Of a DNA stretch of 22,895 nucleotides, positions 6,092-13,804 are shown in pieces. The stretch's first letter is position 1. Every line of letters begins with the position of its first letter. The position numbers and the translations under genes are program-made. Origin of the DNA: an uncultured Oscillospiraceae bacterium. Its GTDB lineage: Bacteria; Bacillota; Clostridia; Oscillospirales; Oscillospiraceae. The notes under the pieces were generated by a model. It was not told the DNA's origin. It was given only the letters and a program-made list of their open reading frames with translations, and searched no databases. The stretch is taken from positions 1 to 22,895 of the forward strand of contig CANRBW010000007.1 of the NCBI GenBank assembly GCA_947628975.1. Reading direction: 5' to 3'.

Positions 6092-6916
6092 ATGGAGTAC
6101 ACCTACGCCCACTATGAGGAGAGCGCGGCCGCTCTGCGCCGCCGGATCGGGGAGTTTCGGCCGCGGGTGCTGATGATTTTGGGCTCCGGGCTGGGCTTTT
6201 TGGGCGATCTGGTGGAGGAGCCCGTGGCGGTGCCCTACGGGGAGATCCCCCACTTCCCCGTCTCCACCGCGCCGGGGCACCAGGGCCGGATGGTCTTCGG
6301 CCGCCTCCGGGGGGTGGAGGTGGCGGTCATGCAGGGCCGGACCCACCACTACGAGGGCTACTCCTACCAGGCGGTGGCCTACGGGGTGCGGGTGGCGCGC
6401 CTGCTGGGGGCGGAGCGGCTCATCGTCACCAACGCCGCCGGATGCGTTAACACCGCCTGGAGGGCGGGGGAGCTGATGCTCATCACCGACCACATCAAGA
6501 TCTTCATGGAGTCCCCCCTCCGGGGGGAGAACCTGGACCAGTTCGGCCCCCGCTTCCCCGACTCCTCCCACCTCTACACCCCCGCCCTGGGGGAGTTGGC
6601 CCGGCGGAAGGCCGGGGAGCTGGGGGTGACCCTTCGGGAAGGGGTGTATATGTACTTCCCTGGCCCCCAGTACGAGACCCCGGCGGAGGTGCGCTTCGCC
6701 CGGCTGGCCGGGGCGGACGCGGTGGGGATGTCCACCGCCCCGGAGGTCATCGTGGCCGGCCACTGCGGCATGGAGGTGCTGGGTTTCACCCTGCTGAGCA
6801 ATATGGCCGCGGGCATTTTGGACCAGCCCCTCTCCGAAGATGAGGTGCTGGAGGCCGCCGGGGCGGCCAGGGAGCATTTTTCCGCCCTGGTGCTGGCCTG
6901 TCTGGAAGAGATGTGA
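6092..6916 (+). CDS. punA: Purine-nucleoside phosphorylase (trimeric class)
   Basis: A 274-residue cytoplasmic enzyme that splits inosine, guanosine and their deoxy forms with phosphate into free base and (deoxy)ribose 1-phosphate (purine salvage). Family motifs are all visible: phosphate loop GSGLG (31-35), GRTHHYEGY (82-90, normally GRFHxYEG), VTNAAGCVN (112-120), GPQYETPAEVR (191-201, with the purine-binding Glu at 195) and SNMAAG with Asn237 in the place of the Asn that favours 6-oxopurines in the human enzyme. The Phe-to-Thr change in GRTH is a small oddity. Length is normal. The start has AAGGGGG upstream of the ATG. The next gene starts 10 bp after its stop, so the two are co-transcribed from 5934-5962. 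Confidence 0.95.
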   Translation: MEYTYAHYEESAAALRRRIGEFRPRVLMILGSGLGFLGDLVEEPVAVPYGEIPHFPVSTAPGHQGRMVFGRLRGVEVAVMQGRTHHYEGYSYQAVAYGVRVARLLGAERLIVTNAAGCVNTAWRAGELMLITDHIKIFMESPLRGENLDQFGPRFPDSSHLYTPALGELARRKAGELGVTLREGVYMYFPGPQYETPAEVRFARLAGADAVGMSTAPEVIVAGHCGMEVLGFTLLSNMAAGILDQPLSEDEVLEAAGAAREHFSALVLACLEEM

Positions 6917-6926
6917 GGTGAGGACC

Positions 6927-8231
6927 ATGGGGAGCTTGTTTGCCGACGTCACCGCCGTGCTCATGGACGGCGCCCACACCGTCCTGCCCCACGCCTACGT
7001 CCAGGTGGAGGGGGGGAAGATCGCCTATGTGGGTCAGACCCGGCCCCAGGAGTTTGCCGGGGAGGAGATCCCCGGCGGGAGCAGGGTGCTCCTGCCCGGC
7101 TTCGTCAACGCCCACAGCCACATCCCCATGACCCTCATGCGGGGCTACGGCGGGGGACACGACCTCCAGGACTGGCTGCAAAACTACATCTTCCCCGCCG
7201 AGGCCCGGTGGGACCCCCGGGCGCTCCGGGCGGCCACCCGGCTGGGGGCGGCGGAGATGATCGCCTCCGGCATCACCTGCGTGGCCGATATGTACATGGG
7301 CTGTCACACGGTCATCGAGGAGCTGGTCCGGGCGGGGCTGAGCGCCAACGTCTGCTGCGGGGCCACCCAGTTCACCCCGGAGACCGACCCGGAGCGTATG
7401 GCGGACGTGCGCTTCCACCGGGAGCTCACCGAGCGGTGGCACGGCTACGGGGACGGGCAGATCGCCATCGACGCCTCGGTCCACGCCGAGTACACCTCCT
7501 ACCAGGCCCCCGCCCTGTGGGAGTGGATGGCCCGATACGCCGCCGACCACGGCCAGGGGGTCCACGTCCACCTGTCCGAGACGGAGCGGGAGCACCGGGA
7601 GTGCCTGGAGCGCCACGGCCTCACCCCCGCGGCGCTGTTTGAGCGCCGCGGCCTCTGGGAGCCGCGGGCCATCGCCGCCCACTGCGTCTGGACCACCCCG
7701 GAGGACTGGGCCATCCTGGCCCGCCACGGGGTGAGCGTCGTCCACAACCCCACCAGCAACCTGAAGCTGGGCTCCGGCGTGGCCCCCGTCCCCGCCATGG
7801 TCCGGGCGGGGGTCAACGTGGCCCTGGGCACCGACGGGGTCAGCTCCAACAACGCCACCGACTTCTTCTTCGACATGAAGCTGGCCGCCATCCTCCACAA
7901 CGGGGTGGAGCGCGACCCCCTGGCGGTCACCGCCTGGCAGGCGCTGGAGATGGCCACGGTGAACGGCGCCAGGGCCCTGGGCCGGAGGACCGGAAGGGTG
8001 GAGGCGGGGTACGACGCCGACCTCATCCTGGTGGACTTCGACGCCCCCAACCTCATCCCCTGCCACGACGTGGCGGAGAACCTGGTCTTCTCCGCCCAGG
8101 GGGCCAACGTGGTGATGAATATGTGCCGGGGGCGGGTCATATACCGGGAGGGACGGTTCCTGACCATCGATTTGGACGAGGTAAAGCGGGAGCTGGCGGA
8201 CTACGCCATGCCCAAACTCTTTGGCGGATAG
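6927..8231 (+). CDS. mtaD: Amidohydrolase, S-adenosylhomocysteine / methylthioadenosine deaminase family
   Basis: A 434-residue metal-dependent hydrolase of the TRZ/ATZ branch, closest in pattern to MtaD/SAH deaminase, which converts S-adenosylhomocysteine, methylthioadenosine or adenosine to the inosyl forms. Metal and catalytic residues match the family in order: HSH (His63, His65), VHLSE (His215, Glu218), AAHCVW (His252) and GTDGVSSNN (Asp303). The start is taken at the ATG with GAGGTG 6 nt upstream; a GTG three codons earlier is possible. It overlaps functionally with the preceding purine phosphorylase: deamination then phosphorolysis would turn adenosine-type waste into hypoxanthine. The exact substrate cannot be read from sequence; guanine deaminase-like or other TRZ members are less likely given the NPTSNLKLGSG stretch typical of MtaD. 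Confidence 0.9.
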   Translation: MGSLFADVTAVLMDGAHTVLPHAYVQVEGGKIAYVGQTRPQEFAGEEIPGGSRVLLPGFVNAHSHIPMTLMRGYGGGHDLQDWLQNYIFPAEARWDPRALRAATRLGAAEMIASGITCVADMYMGCHTVIEELVRAGLSANVCCGATQFTPETDPERMADVRFHRELTERWHGYGDGQIAIDASVHAEYTSYQAPALWEWMARYAADHGQGVHVHLSETEREHRECLERHGLTPAALFERRGLWEPRAIAAHCVWTTPEDWAILARHGVSVVHNPTSNLKLGSGVAPVPAMVRAGVNVALGTDGVSSNNATDFFFDMKLAAILHNGVERDPLAVTAWQALEMATVNGARALGRRTGRVEAGYDADLILVDFDAPNLIPCHDVAENLVFSAQGANVVMNMCRGRVIYREGRFLTIDLDEVKRELADYAMPKLFGG

Positions 8232-8241
8232 GGGCGATCCT

Positions 8242-9902
8242 GTGACAAACGAGAAGAAAAGCACCTTTTACGGCGGCGCGGCGATCCTCATGGTGGGGTC
8301 CCTGCTGGTGAAGCTCATCGGCGCGGTGTACAAGATCCCCCTGGGCAACATCCTGCCCAACGAGGCCTTCACCGACTTTGACACCGCCTACAACATCTAT
8401 AACTTCTTCCTGACCATCGCCACGGCGGGACTGCCGGTGGCCCTGTCCAAGATGGTCTCGGAGGCCAACACCCTGGGCCGGAGGAACCAGGTGGACCGGA
8501 TCTTCTCGGTGGCGGTGAAGACCTTCCTGGTGATGGGGCTGATCAGCTTCCTGGCCATGAGCGCCTTCGCCGTCCCCCTGGCCGGATACCTGGAGAACCC
8601 CTCGGCGGTGTGGTGCGTGCGGTGCCTGTCCCCCTCGGTGCTGTGCGTGTGCGTCATGGCCGCCTTCCGGGGGTACTACCAGGGCCACTCCAACATGGTC
8701 CCCACCGCCGTGAGCCAGATCATCGAGTCCTTCGGCAAGCTGGTCTTCGGCCTGGCCCTGGCCTGGATGGCCCTGAACCTGCTGGCCGGGGCGGAGACCT
8801 ACCGCCAGCGGGTGGCCGCCGCCGGGGCCATCCTGGGGGTGTCCATCGGCAGCCTCATCGCCCTGTGCTACATCGCCGCCCGCTTCCTCCGGGACCGGCG
8901 GGGCCGCCGGGCCCAGGCCGCCGCCGACACCCCGGAGGACGGCGGGGCGATCCTGGGCCGGCTCCTGCGGTTGGCCATCCCCATCACCCTGGGCTCCGCC
9001 GCCATCAGCATCGTCACCATCATCGACACCACCATGGTCCTCTCCCTGCTGGAGAAGATGTACCGGGACCTGCCCCAGCTCATCACGCCGGAGGCGGTCG
9101 CCCAGCAGCTGGAGCGGGGCGGCGTGGCGCCGGAACTCTTCATGGCCCAGGGCCTGCGGGGGATCTACGGCAAGTGCATGGCCATCTACAACCTCCCCTC
9201 CCAGCTCATGGTGGCCATCACCGCCAGCGTCATCCCCGCCGTCTCCGCCTGCGGGACCTCCGGGGGGCCAGCGCCACCTCCGAGTCCGCCCTGCGCATCG
9301 GCATGGTCCTGGCCTTCCCCATGGGGATGGGGCTGTTCGCCCTGGGCGGGCCCATCGTGAGCCTGCTCTACCCCAGCGTGGACGCGGCGGTGGGCGGGCC
9401 CATCCTCTCCACCCTGGGGCTGGCCGCCATCTTCGTGTGCGTCATGAGCGTGTGCAACTCCATCCTCCAGGCCAACGGCCGGGTGGGCCTGCCCATCCTG
9501 GCGGTGGTGGCGGGGGGCGCGGTGAAGATCGCGGTCAACTACCTGCTGGTGGGCAACTACGACATCAACATCCTGGGCGCGCCGGTGGGCACCCTGTGCT
9601 GCTTCGGCACGGTGGCCCTGCTGGATATGCTCTTCATCCGGGTGGTGGTCCCCTCGCCCCCCAGTTTCCTCCGGGCCTTCGCCAAGCCCCTGGTGGCCTC
9701 CGGGCTGATGGGGGCGGCGGCCTGGGCGGTGTGCGGGCTGGTGAGCCGCTGGACCGGGCCGAGGCTGGGGTGCCTGGCGGGGATCGCCGCGGGGATGGCG
9801 GTCTACTTCCTGCTGGTGGTGGCGCTGCGGGTGTTCTCCAAGGAGGACCTGAAGCTGATGCCCAAGGGGGACAAGATCGCCAAGATCCTGCGGGTTTCGT
9901 AA
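8242..9902 (+). pseudogene. SpoVB/YabM-like polysaccharide flippase, frameshifted at a G6 run
   Basis: A multi-pass membrane transporter of the MATE/MOP superfamily (COG2244, SpoVB/YabM branch), expected to flip lipid-linked wall or polysaccharide precursors. The first part (8242 to about 9267) reads from GTG (TNEKKSTFYGGAAILMVG...) to SVIPAVSACGTSGG in one frame; the second part (GASATSESALRIGMVL... to KIAKILRVS, about 9267-9902) continues in the -1 frame. The switch lies at GGGGGG, 9262-9267: one added G would restore a single frame of 553 residues, the normal family size, without losing residues. So either one base was lost, the sequence has a homopolymer error, or slippage occurs there. 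The GTG start at 8242 has AGGGGC upstream; a TTG 7 codons earlier would overlap mtaD. The gene order flippase-mazG-hup resembles yabM-yabN-(hup region) in other Firmicutes. Confidence 0.88.
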
Positions 9903-10004
9903 GGGCCGGGGCCTTTACTACTGGGCAAAATTGGAATTTTTCGTTGCTTTTTTCAAAAGAAAATGAAAAAAAGTCAAAATAGCTCTTGCGGAAAGAGGGA
10001 AAAT

Positions 10005-10820
10005 ATGATAGATTTTGAGTATAAGGGTGCCTATGGGGTCCATGACCTGGAGAACATCGTGGCCATCCTGCGCGCCCCCGGCGGCTGCCCCTGGGACCGG
10101 GAGCAGACCCACGGGTCCATCCGCCAGAATATGCTGGAGGAGGCCTACGAGACCTGCGAGGCCATCGACCAGAGCGACCCCGAGCACCTGAAGGAGGAGT
10201 TGGGGGACGTTTTGTTGCAGGTGGCGCTCCACGCCCAGATGGAGAAGGAGGCCGGCCGCTTCACCCTGGACGACGTGGCCGACGGCATCTGCAAGAAGCT
10301 CATCTTCCGCCACCCCCATGTGTTCGGGGACGTGAACGCCCAGGACGTGGGACAGGCCCTGGACACCTGGGACGCCATGAAGCGGGTGGAGAAGGAGCAG
10401 ACCACCTACACCGACACCCTGACCGCGGTGGCCCGGTCCCTGCCCGCCCTGTGGCGGGCGGAGAAGGTCCAGAAAAAGGCGAAAAAGGCCGGGTTCGACT
10501 GGCCCGACGCCCAGGGCGCGGTGGACAAGCTCTCCGAGGAGACGGCGGAGTTGAAGGCGGCCATGGCGGGGGAGGGGGACCCGGCGGAGGAGCTGGGCGA
10601 CCTGCTGTTCGCCTGTGTCAACGTGGCCCGGTTCCTGGCCGTGGAGCCGGAGGCGGCCCTCACCGCCGCCACCGACAAGTTCATCGCCCGCTTCGCCCTG
10701 GTGGAGCGCGAGGCCCGGGACAAGGGCCTGAATCTGCGGGCGCTCTCCCTGTCCCAGCTGGACGAGCTGTGGGAGGAGGCCAAGCGCGACTTAAAGGATG
10801 GTTCGTCAGACCGTCTTTAA
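10005..10820 (+). CDS. mazG: Nucleoside triphosphate pyrophosphohydrolase MazG
   Basis: A 271-residue cytoplasmic house-cleaning enzyme that hydrolyses (d)NTPs, including aberrant ones, to monophosphate and pyrophosphate. It has the two tandem all-alpha MazG domains of the E. coli type: domain 1 about residues 12-125 (GGCPWDREQTH, LEEAYE, EELGDVLLQVALHAQ) and domain 2 about 150-250 (LSEETAELKAAM, AEELGDLLFACVNVARFL). Mg-binding E-x-x-E and E-x-x-D pairs are present in both. B. subtilis YabN carries an extra N-terminal tetrapyrrole-methylase-like domain; it is missing here. The ATG at 10005 is preferred because AGAGGGA lies 4 nt upstream; an earlier in-frame ATG at 9963 sits in an A/T-rich stretch with no such site. 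No convincing promoter is seen in the 100-bp gap before it, so it may be read from upstream. Confidence 0.95.
   Translation: MIDFEYKGAYGVHDLENIVAILRAPGGCPWDREQTHGSIRQNMLEEAYETCEAIDQSDPEHLKEELGDVLLQVALHAQMEKEAGRFTLDDVADGICKKLIFRHPHVFGDVNAQDVGQALDTWDAMKRVEKEQTTYTDTLTAVARSLPALWRAEKVQKKAKKAGFDWPDAQGAVDKLSEETAELKAAMAGEGDPAEELGDLLFACVNVARFLAVEPEAALTAATDKFIARFALVEREARDKGLNLRALSLSQLDELWEEAKRDLKDGSSDRL
10791..10820 (+). other. Imperfect inverted repeat across the mazG stop
   Basis: TTAAAGGATGGT (10791-10802) and ACCGTCTTTAA (10810-10820) are inverted repeats with one gap and one mismatch. It lacks a T-run, so it is not a clear terminator; it lies just upstream of a TATAAA at 10822-10827 that could be a -10 box for hup, without a good -35. 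Confidence 0.35.
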
Positions 10821-10864
10821 GTATAAAATGGCGAGAGCCGAAAATTTGAAGGAGGAATTTCCCC

Positions 10865-11140
10865 ATGAACAAAGCGGAACTCATCACTGCTGTGGCCGAG
10901 AAGGCCGGTCTGTCCAAGAAGGATTCCGAGCTGGCAATCAACGCCATCACCGACGTGATCACCGCCGCGCTGCAGAAGGGCGACAAGGTGCAGCTGACCG
11001 GCTTCGGCGGTTTCGAGGTCAAGTCCCGCGCCGCCCGCACCGGCCGCAACCCCAAGACCAAGGAGCCCATCACCATCCCCGCCTCCAAGGTCCCCACCTT
11101 CAAGGCCGGCAAGGCGCTGAAGGACGCCGTGGCGAAGTAA
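10865..11140 (+). CDS. hup: DNA-binding protein HU
   Basis: A 91-residue histone-like protein that binds and bends DNA as a dimer. It is a full-length HU: MNKAELITAVAEKAGLSKKD helix-turn-helix start, the GFGGFEVKSRAARTGRNP stretch leading into the DNA-embracing arm, and the C-terminal helix FKAGKALKDAVAK. A strong AAGGAGGA site lies 8 nt before the ATG. It follows mazG by 44 bp, as in many Firmicutes, and is closed by the strongest terminator of the window. A possible -10 (TATAAA, 10822-10827) precedes it but no convincing -35 is seen. Confidence 0.98.
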   Translation: MNKAELITAVAEKAGLSKKDSELAINAITDVITAALQKGDKVQLTGFGGFEVKSRAARTGRNPKTKEPITIPASKVPTFKAGKALKDAVAK

Positions 11141-11175
11141 GCATCTCCCGCGATCTTGTCCCCGGATGGGGGCTG

Positions 11176-11220
11176 AAATTGTCAAAGAAGGGGCCCGGCC
11201 CCTTCTTTGACAATTTTTTT
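11176..11220 (+). terminator. Strong intrinsic terminator after hup
   Basis: AAATTGTCAAAGAAGGGGC (11176-11194) pairs perfectly with 11198-11216, a 19-bp stem with a CCG loop and a run of seven T (11214-11220). It ends the punA-to-hup transcript. Confidence 0.96.
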
Positions 11221-11320
11221 GCGCCCGTTTCCGCCCGGACCCGGCCCCGGACCGGTCAGGCGGGCCGCCCCGGCCCGGCGGGGACAGGCGCCGGCGGGGC
11301 GGGCGGGGCATAGGATGGGG

Positions 11321-11336
11321 TGTGGCCAAGGCCACG
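11321..11336 (+). other. Short palindrome upstream of the collagen-like gene
   Basis: GTGGCCAAGGCCAC is a perfect short inverted repeat about 35 bp before the start codon. A CATAGGATG at 11309-11317 is faintly like sigma-E/sigma-K -10 boxes, but no matching -35 was found at the right distance. No sigma-A promoter is visible in the GC-rich gap 11221-11370. Confidence 0.3.
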
Positions 11337-11370
11337 CGTTCAACCACTGTCAGAGTCAAAGGAGAAGAGC

Positions 11371-12627
11371 ATGAACCGATATTATCCCTCCGATCGGGCG
11401 GCTGAGGAGCGGGAGCGCCGGCGCTTCCTGGCGTCCGTCGGCTGCGGCTGCGGCGAGACGGCCCAGCCTGCCTGTCCTCCCTGTCCCTGTCCGCCGCCCT
11501 ACTGTCCCTCCCTGACCGGCCCCACCGGCCCCCAGGGCATCCCCGGCCCCGACGGCCCCACCGGACCCACCGGCCCCCAGGGCATCCCCGGCCCTGACGG
11601 CCCCACCGGCCCTGCCGGTCCCGTCGGTGCGACGGGCGCGACTGGCGCCACCGGCGCTGTCGGGCCCACTGGGCCTACCGGGCCTGTGGGTCCTGCCGGT
11701 CCCGTCGGGGCTACCGGTGCGACTGGCGCCACGGGCGCCACCGGCGCTGTCGGGCCTACCGGTCCTACCGGGCCTGTGGGTCCTGCCGGTCCGGCCGGGG
11801 CTACCGGGCCTGTGGGCCCTGTCGGGGCCACGGGTGCGACTGGCGCTACCGGCGCTGTTGGGCCTACCGGTCCCACCGGGCCTGTGGGTCCTGCCGGGGC
11901 TACGGGTCCTGCCGGCCCCGTTGGGGCGACGGGTGCGACGGGCGCGACTGGCGCCACCGGTGCTGTCGGGCCTACAGGGCCCACCGGGCCTGTGGGCCCT
12001 GCCGGCCCCACCGGCCCTGCCGGCCCCGTCGGTGCGACGGGCGCGACTGGCGCCACCGGCGCTGTCGGGCCCACTGGGCCCACCGGGCCTGTGGGTCCTG
12101 CTGGGGCTACCGGTGCCACGGGCGCCACCGGCGCTGTCGGGCCCACTGGGCCCACCGGGCCTGTGGGTCCTGCCGGGGCTACGGGTCCTGCTGGTCCTGT
12201 CGGGGCTACGGGTCCTGCTGGTCCTGTCGGGGCTACGGGTCCTGCTGGTCCTGTCGGGGCTACTGGCCCTGCCGGTCCTGTCGGTGCGACGGGCGCGACT
12301 GGCGCTACGGGCGCCACCGGCGCTGTCGGGCCCACTGGGCCCACTGGGCCTGTGGGTCCTGCCGGGGCTACCGGCCCTGCTGGTCCCGTCGGTGCTACGG
12401 GCGCCACCGGTGCTGTCGGGCCTACCGGGCCCACTGGGCCTGTGGGTCCTGCCGGGGCTACGGGTGCGACCGGCCCTGCCGGCCCTGAGGGGCCCACGGG
12501 TCCTGCCGGCCCCGCGGGGACGGTGACGCCGGCGGCGGCGGTGGCCGACGCCGGGACGGACACCCTGCTGAACCAGTTCAACCTGCTGCTGCAAAATCTG
12601 CGGGCCGCCGGTCTGCTGGCGACCTGA
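11371..12627 (+). CDS. Collagen-like Gly-X-Y repeat protein (BclA-type surface/exosporium filament)
   Basis: A 418-residue structural protein. Residues 1-49 form a charged then cysteine-rich head (six Cys between 25 and 45, in CGC, CPPC and CPC arrangements). Residues 50-382 are 111 uninterrupted Gly-X-Y triplets, built mainly from GAT, GPT, GPV and GPA; the module GAVGPTGPTGPVGPAG occurs eight times. The C-terminal 36 residues (VTPAAAVADAG...LLNQFNLLLQNLRAAGLL) match the short tail common to clostridial collagen-like proteins. Such proteins form triple helices on spore or cell surfaces; the many Thr at position Y are typical O-glycosylation sites. No signal peptide is seen, as expected for exosporium proteins assembled from the mother cell. 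The ATG has AAAGGAGA 6 nt upstream. The next gene is a glycosyltransferase. Spore location is inference; a cell-surface role is possible. Confidence 0.93.
   Translation: MNRYYPSDRAAEERERRRFLASVGCGCGETAQPACPPCPCPPPYCPSLTGPTGPQGIPGPDGPTGPTGPQGIPGPDGPTGPAGPVGATGATGATGAVGPTGPTGPVGPAGPVGATGATGATGATGAVGPTGPTGPVGPAGPAGATGPVGPVGATGATGATGAVGPTGPTGPVGPAGATGPAGPVGATGATGATGATGAVGPTGPTGPVGPAGPTGPAGPVGATGATGATGAVGPTGPTGPVGPAGATGATGATGAVGPTGPTGPVGPAGATGPAGPVGATGPAGPVGATGPAGPVGATGPAGPVGATGATGATGATGAVGPTGPTGPVGPAGATGPAGPVGATGATGAVGPTGPTGPVGPAGATGATGPAGPEGPTGPAGPAGTVTPAAAVADAGTDTLLNQFNLLLQNLRAAGLLAT
11518..12516 (+). repeat. Gly-X-Y coding repeat region
   Basis: This is 999 bp of 9- and 27-bp-periodic GC-rich sequence coding the 111 collagen triplets. 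It includes a 27-bp unit (coding GATGPAGPV) in three identical tandem copies at 12175-12201, 12202-12228 and 12229-12255, plus a diverged fourth (12256-12282). Third positions use many T and G (GGT, CCT, GCT, ACG), unlike the C-ending codons of neighbouring genes. Confidence 0.93.
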
Positions 12628-12632
12628 CGCGC

Positions 12633-12665
12633 GCGGGGGGCGGGAGGCCGCCCCCCGCTTTCTTC
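12633..12665 (+). terminator. GC hairpin between collagen-like and glycosyltransferase genes
   Basis: GCGGGGGGCGG (12633-12643) pairs perfectly with CCGCCCCCCGC (12648-12658) around GAGG, followed by TTTCTT. It is likely a partial terminator that lowers expression of the downstream glycosyltransferase relative to the structural protein. Confidence 0.7.
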
Positions 12666-12680
12666 TGAGGAGGGATCGGC

Positions 12681-13787
12681 GTGAAAGTGGCGGTGTACGC
12701 CATCTGCAAGAACGAGGCGGCCTTCGCCCGGCGGTGGATGGCCTCCATGGCCGAGGCGGACCAGGTGGCGGTGCTGGACACCGGCTCCACCGACGGCTCG
12801 GCGGAGCTCCTGGCGGCGCTGGGGGCCAAGACGGCGACCGGGACCGTCGTACCCTGGCGGTTCGACGTGGCCCGGAACCGGGCCCTGGAGCTGGTGGACG
12901 AGGACGCGGACATCTGCGTGAGCACCGACCTGGACGAGGTGTTCCACCCCGGCTGGCGGGCCGCCCTGGAGCGGGCGTGGCGGCCGGGGACCAGCCAGGC
13001 GGCCTACCGCTACACCTGGAGCTTTCAGCCCGGCGGCCGGGAAGGGGTGGTGTTCTGGATCGAGAAGGCCCACGCCCGCCACGGCTTCCGCTGGCGTCAC
13101 CCGGTCCACGAGGTGCTCCAGTGGGTGGGGGAGGGGGCGCCGGGGCCCAAGGTGACGGCGCCGGGGGTCCAGCTGGACCACCACCCCGACCCGACCAAGT
13201 CCAGGGGCCAGTATCTGCCCCTGCTGGAGCTGTCGGTGGCGGAGGACCCGGAGGACGACCGCAACCTCCACTACCTGGGCCGGGAGTACCTGTACCGGGG
13301 CCGCTGGGACGACTGCATCCGCACCCTGAAGCGCCACCTGGCCCTGCCCACCGCCCGGTGGGCGGACGAGCGGGCGGCCTCCATGCGCTTTATCGCCCAG
13401 TCCTACCTGAGAAAGGGGGAGGCCGCCGCGGCCCGGGACTGGTACCTCCGGGCGGTGGCCGAGGCCCCCCACCTGCGGGAGGCCATGGTGGACCTGGCCC
13501 GGATGCTCTACGACCAGGGGGACTGGGAGGGGGTGCTGGCCTTCACCGGCTGGGCCCTGGCCCTCCGGGAGCGGCCCAGGAGCTATATCTGCGAGGCCGA
13601 CGCCTGGGGCGCGCTGCCCCACGACCTGCGGGCCATGGCCTTCTTCCACACCGGCCGGGTCCCGGAGGCCCTGGCCGAGACCCGGCGGGCCCTGGCCCTG
13701 TCGCCGGAGGACGGACGGCTCCGGGACAACGCGGCCCTGCTGGAGCGCATGGCCGCCCAGGAAAAGACCGCCCACCCCGCCTCTTGA
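12681..13787 (+). CDS. Family 2 glycosyltransferase with C-terminal TPR region
   Basis: A 368-residue cytoplasmic enzyme. Residues 1 to about 170 are a GT-A glycosyltransferase domain: start MKVAVYAICKNEAAF, nucleotide-sugar motif LDTGSTDGS (34-42), and acidic STDLDEVF (DxD-like, metal/UDP binding), then HPVHEVL. Residues from about 195 to 360 are helical repeats of TPR type (NLHYLGREYLYRGRWDDCIR; SYLRKGEAAAARDWYLRA; AMVDLARMLYDQGDWEGVL; AMAFFHTGRVPEALAETRRAL), likely to hold a protein acceptor. The GTG start has TGAGGAGGGA 4-10 nt upstream. It lies 53 bp after the collagen-like gene, so the collagen-like protein is the natural substrate, as with SgtA and BclA3 in Clostridioides difficile. 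The donor sugar cannot be told. Its stop codon overlaps the -35 box of csoR. Confidence 0.9.
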   Translation: MKVAVYAICKNEAAFARRWMASMAEADQVAVLDTGSTDGSAELLAALGAKTATGTVVPWRFDVARNRALELVDEDADICVSTDLDEVFHPGWRAALERAWRPGTSQAAYRYTWSFQPGGREGVVFWIEKAHARHGFRWRHPVHEVLQWVGEGAPGPKVTAPGVQLDHHPDPTKSRGQYLPLLELSVAEDPEDDRNLHYLGREYLYRGRWDDCIRTLKRHLALPTARWADERAASMRFIAQSYLRKGEAAAARDWYLRAVAEAPHLREAMVDLARMLYDQGDWEGVLAFTGWALALRERPRSYICEADAWGALPHDLRAMAFFHTGRVPEALAETRRALALSPEDGRLRDNAALLERMAAQEKTAHPAS

Positions 13788-13804
13788 CAGGCGGGGTGTT
13801 TTGT
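13773..13804 (+). terminator. Terminator of the glycosyltransferase gene, overlapping the csoR promoter
   Basis: CACCCCGCCT (13773-13782) pairs perfectly with AGGCGGGGTG (13789-13798) around a CTTGAC loop, followed by TTTTGT. The stop codon and the csoR -35 box lie in the hairpin loop, and the right arm and T-run fill the csoR promoter spacer. Confidence 0.75.

Noticed and set aside
5468..6979. Extension of the GGDEF frame upstream to an ATG near 6979
   Set aside because: The frame stays open only by chance across the GGDEF promoter, tRNA-Ser, two other promoters and part of punA. The Cache-GGDEF protein has a clear start region at 5467 (or 5515).
9899..9918. Terminator after the flippase gene
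   Set aside because: GTAAGGGCC/GGCCTTTAC can pair, but the loop is too tight and the T-run is 13 bases away, so it was not called.
11305..11320. Sigma-K/sigma-E promoter for the collagen-like gene
   Set aside because: CATAGGATG is only loosely like the -10 consensus, and no -35 lies at the right spacing. It is kept only as a remark.
11499..13775. A 758-codon minus-strand frame opposite the collagen-like and glycosyltransferase genes
   Set aside because: Gly-X-Y repeats read backwards give another repetitive open frame (VAPVAPTGP...). There is no ribosome binding site, and the plus strand explains the sequence.
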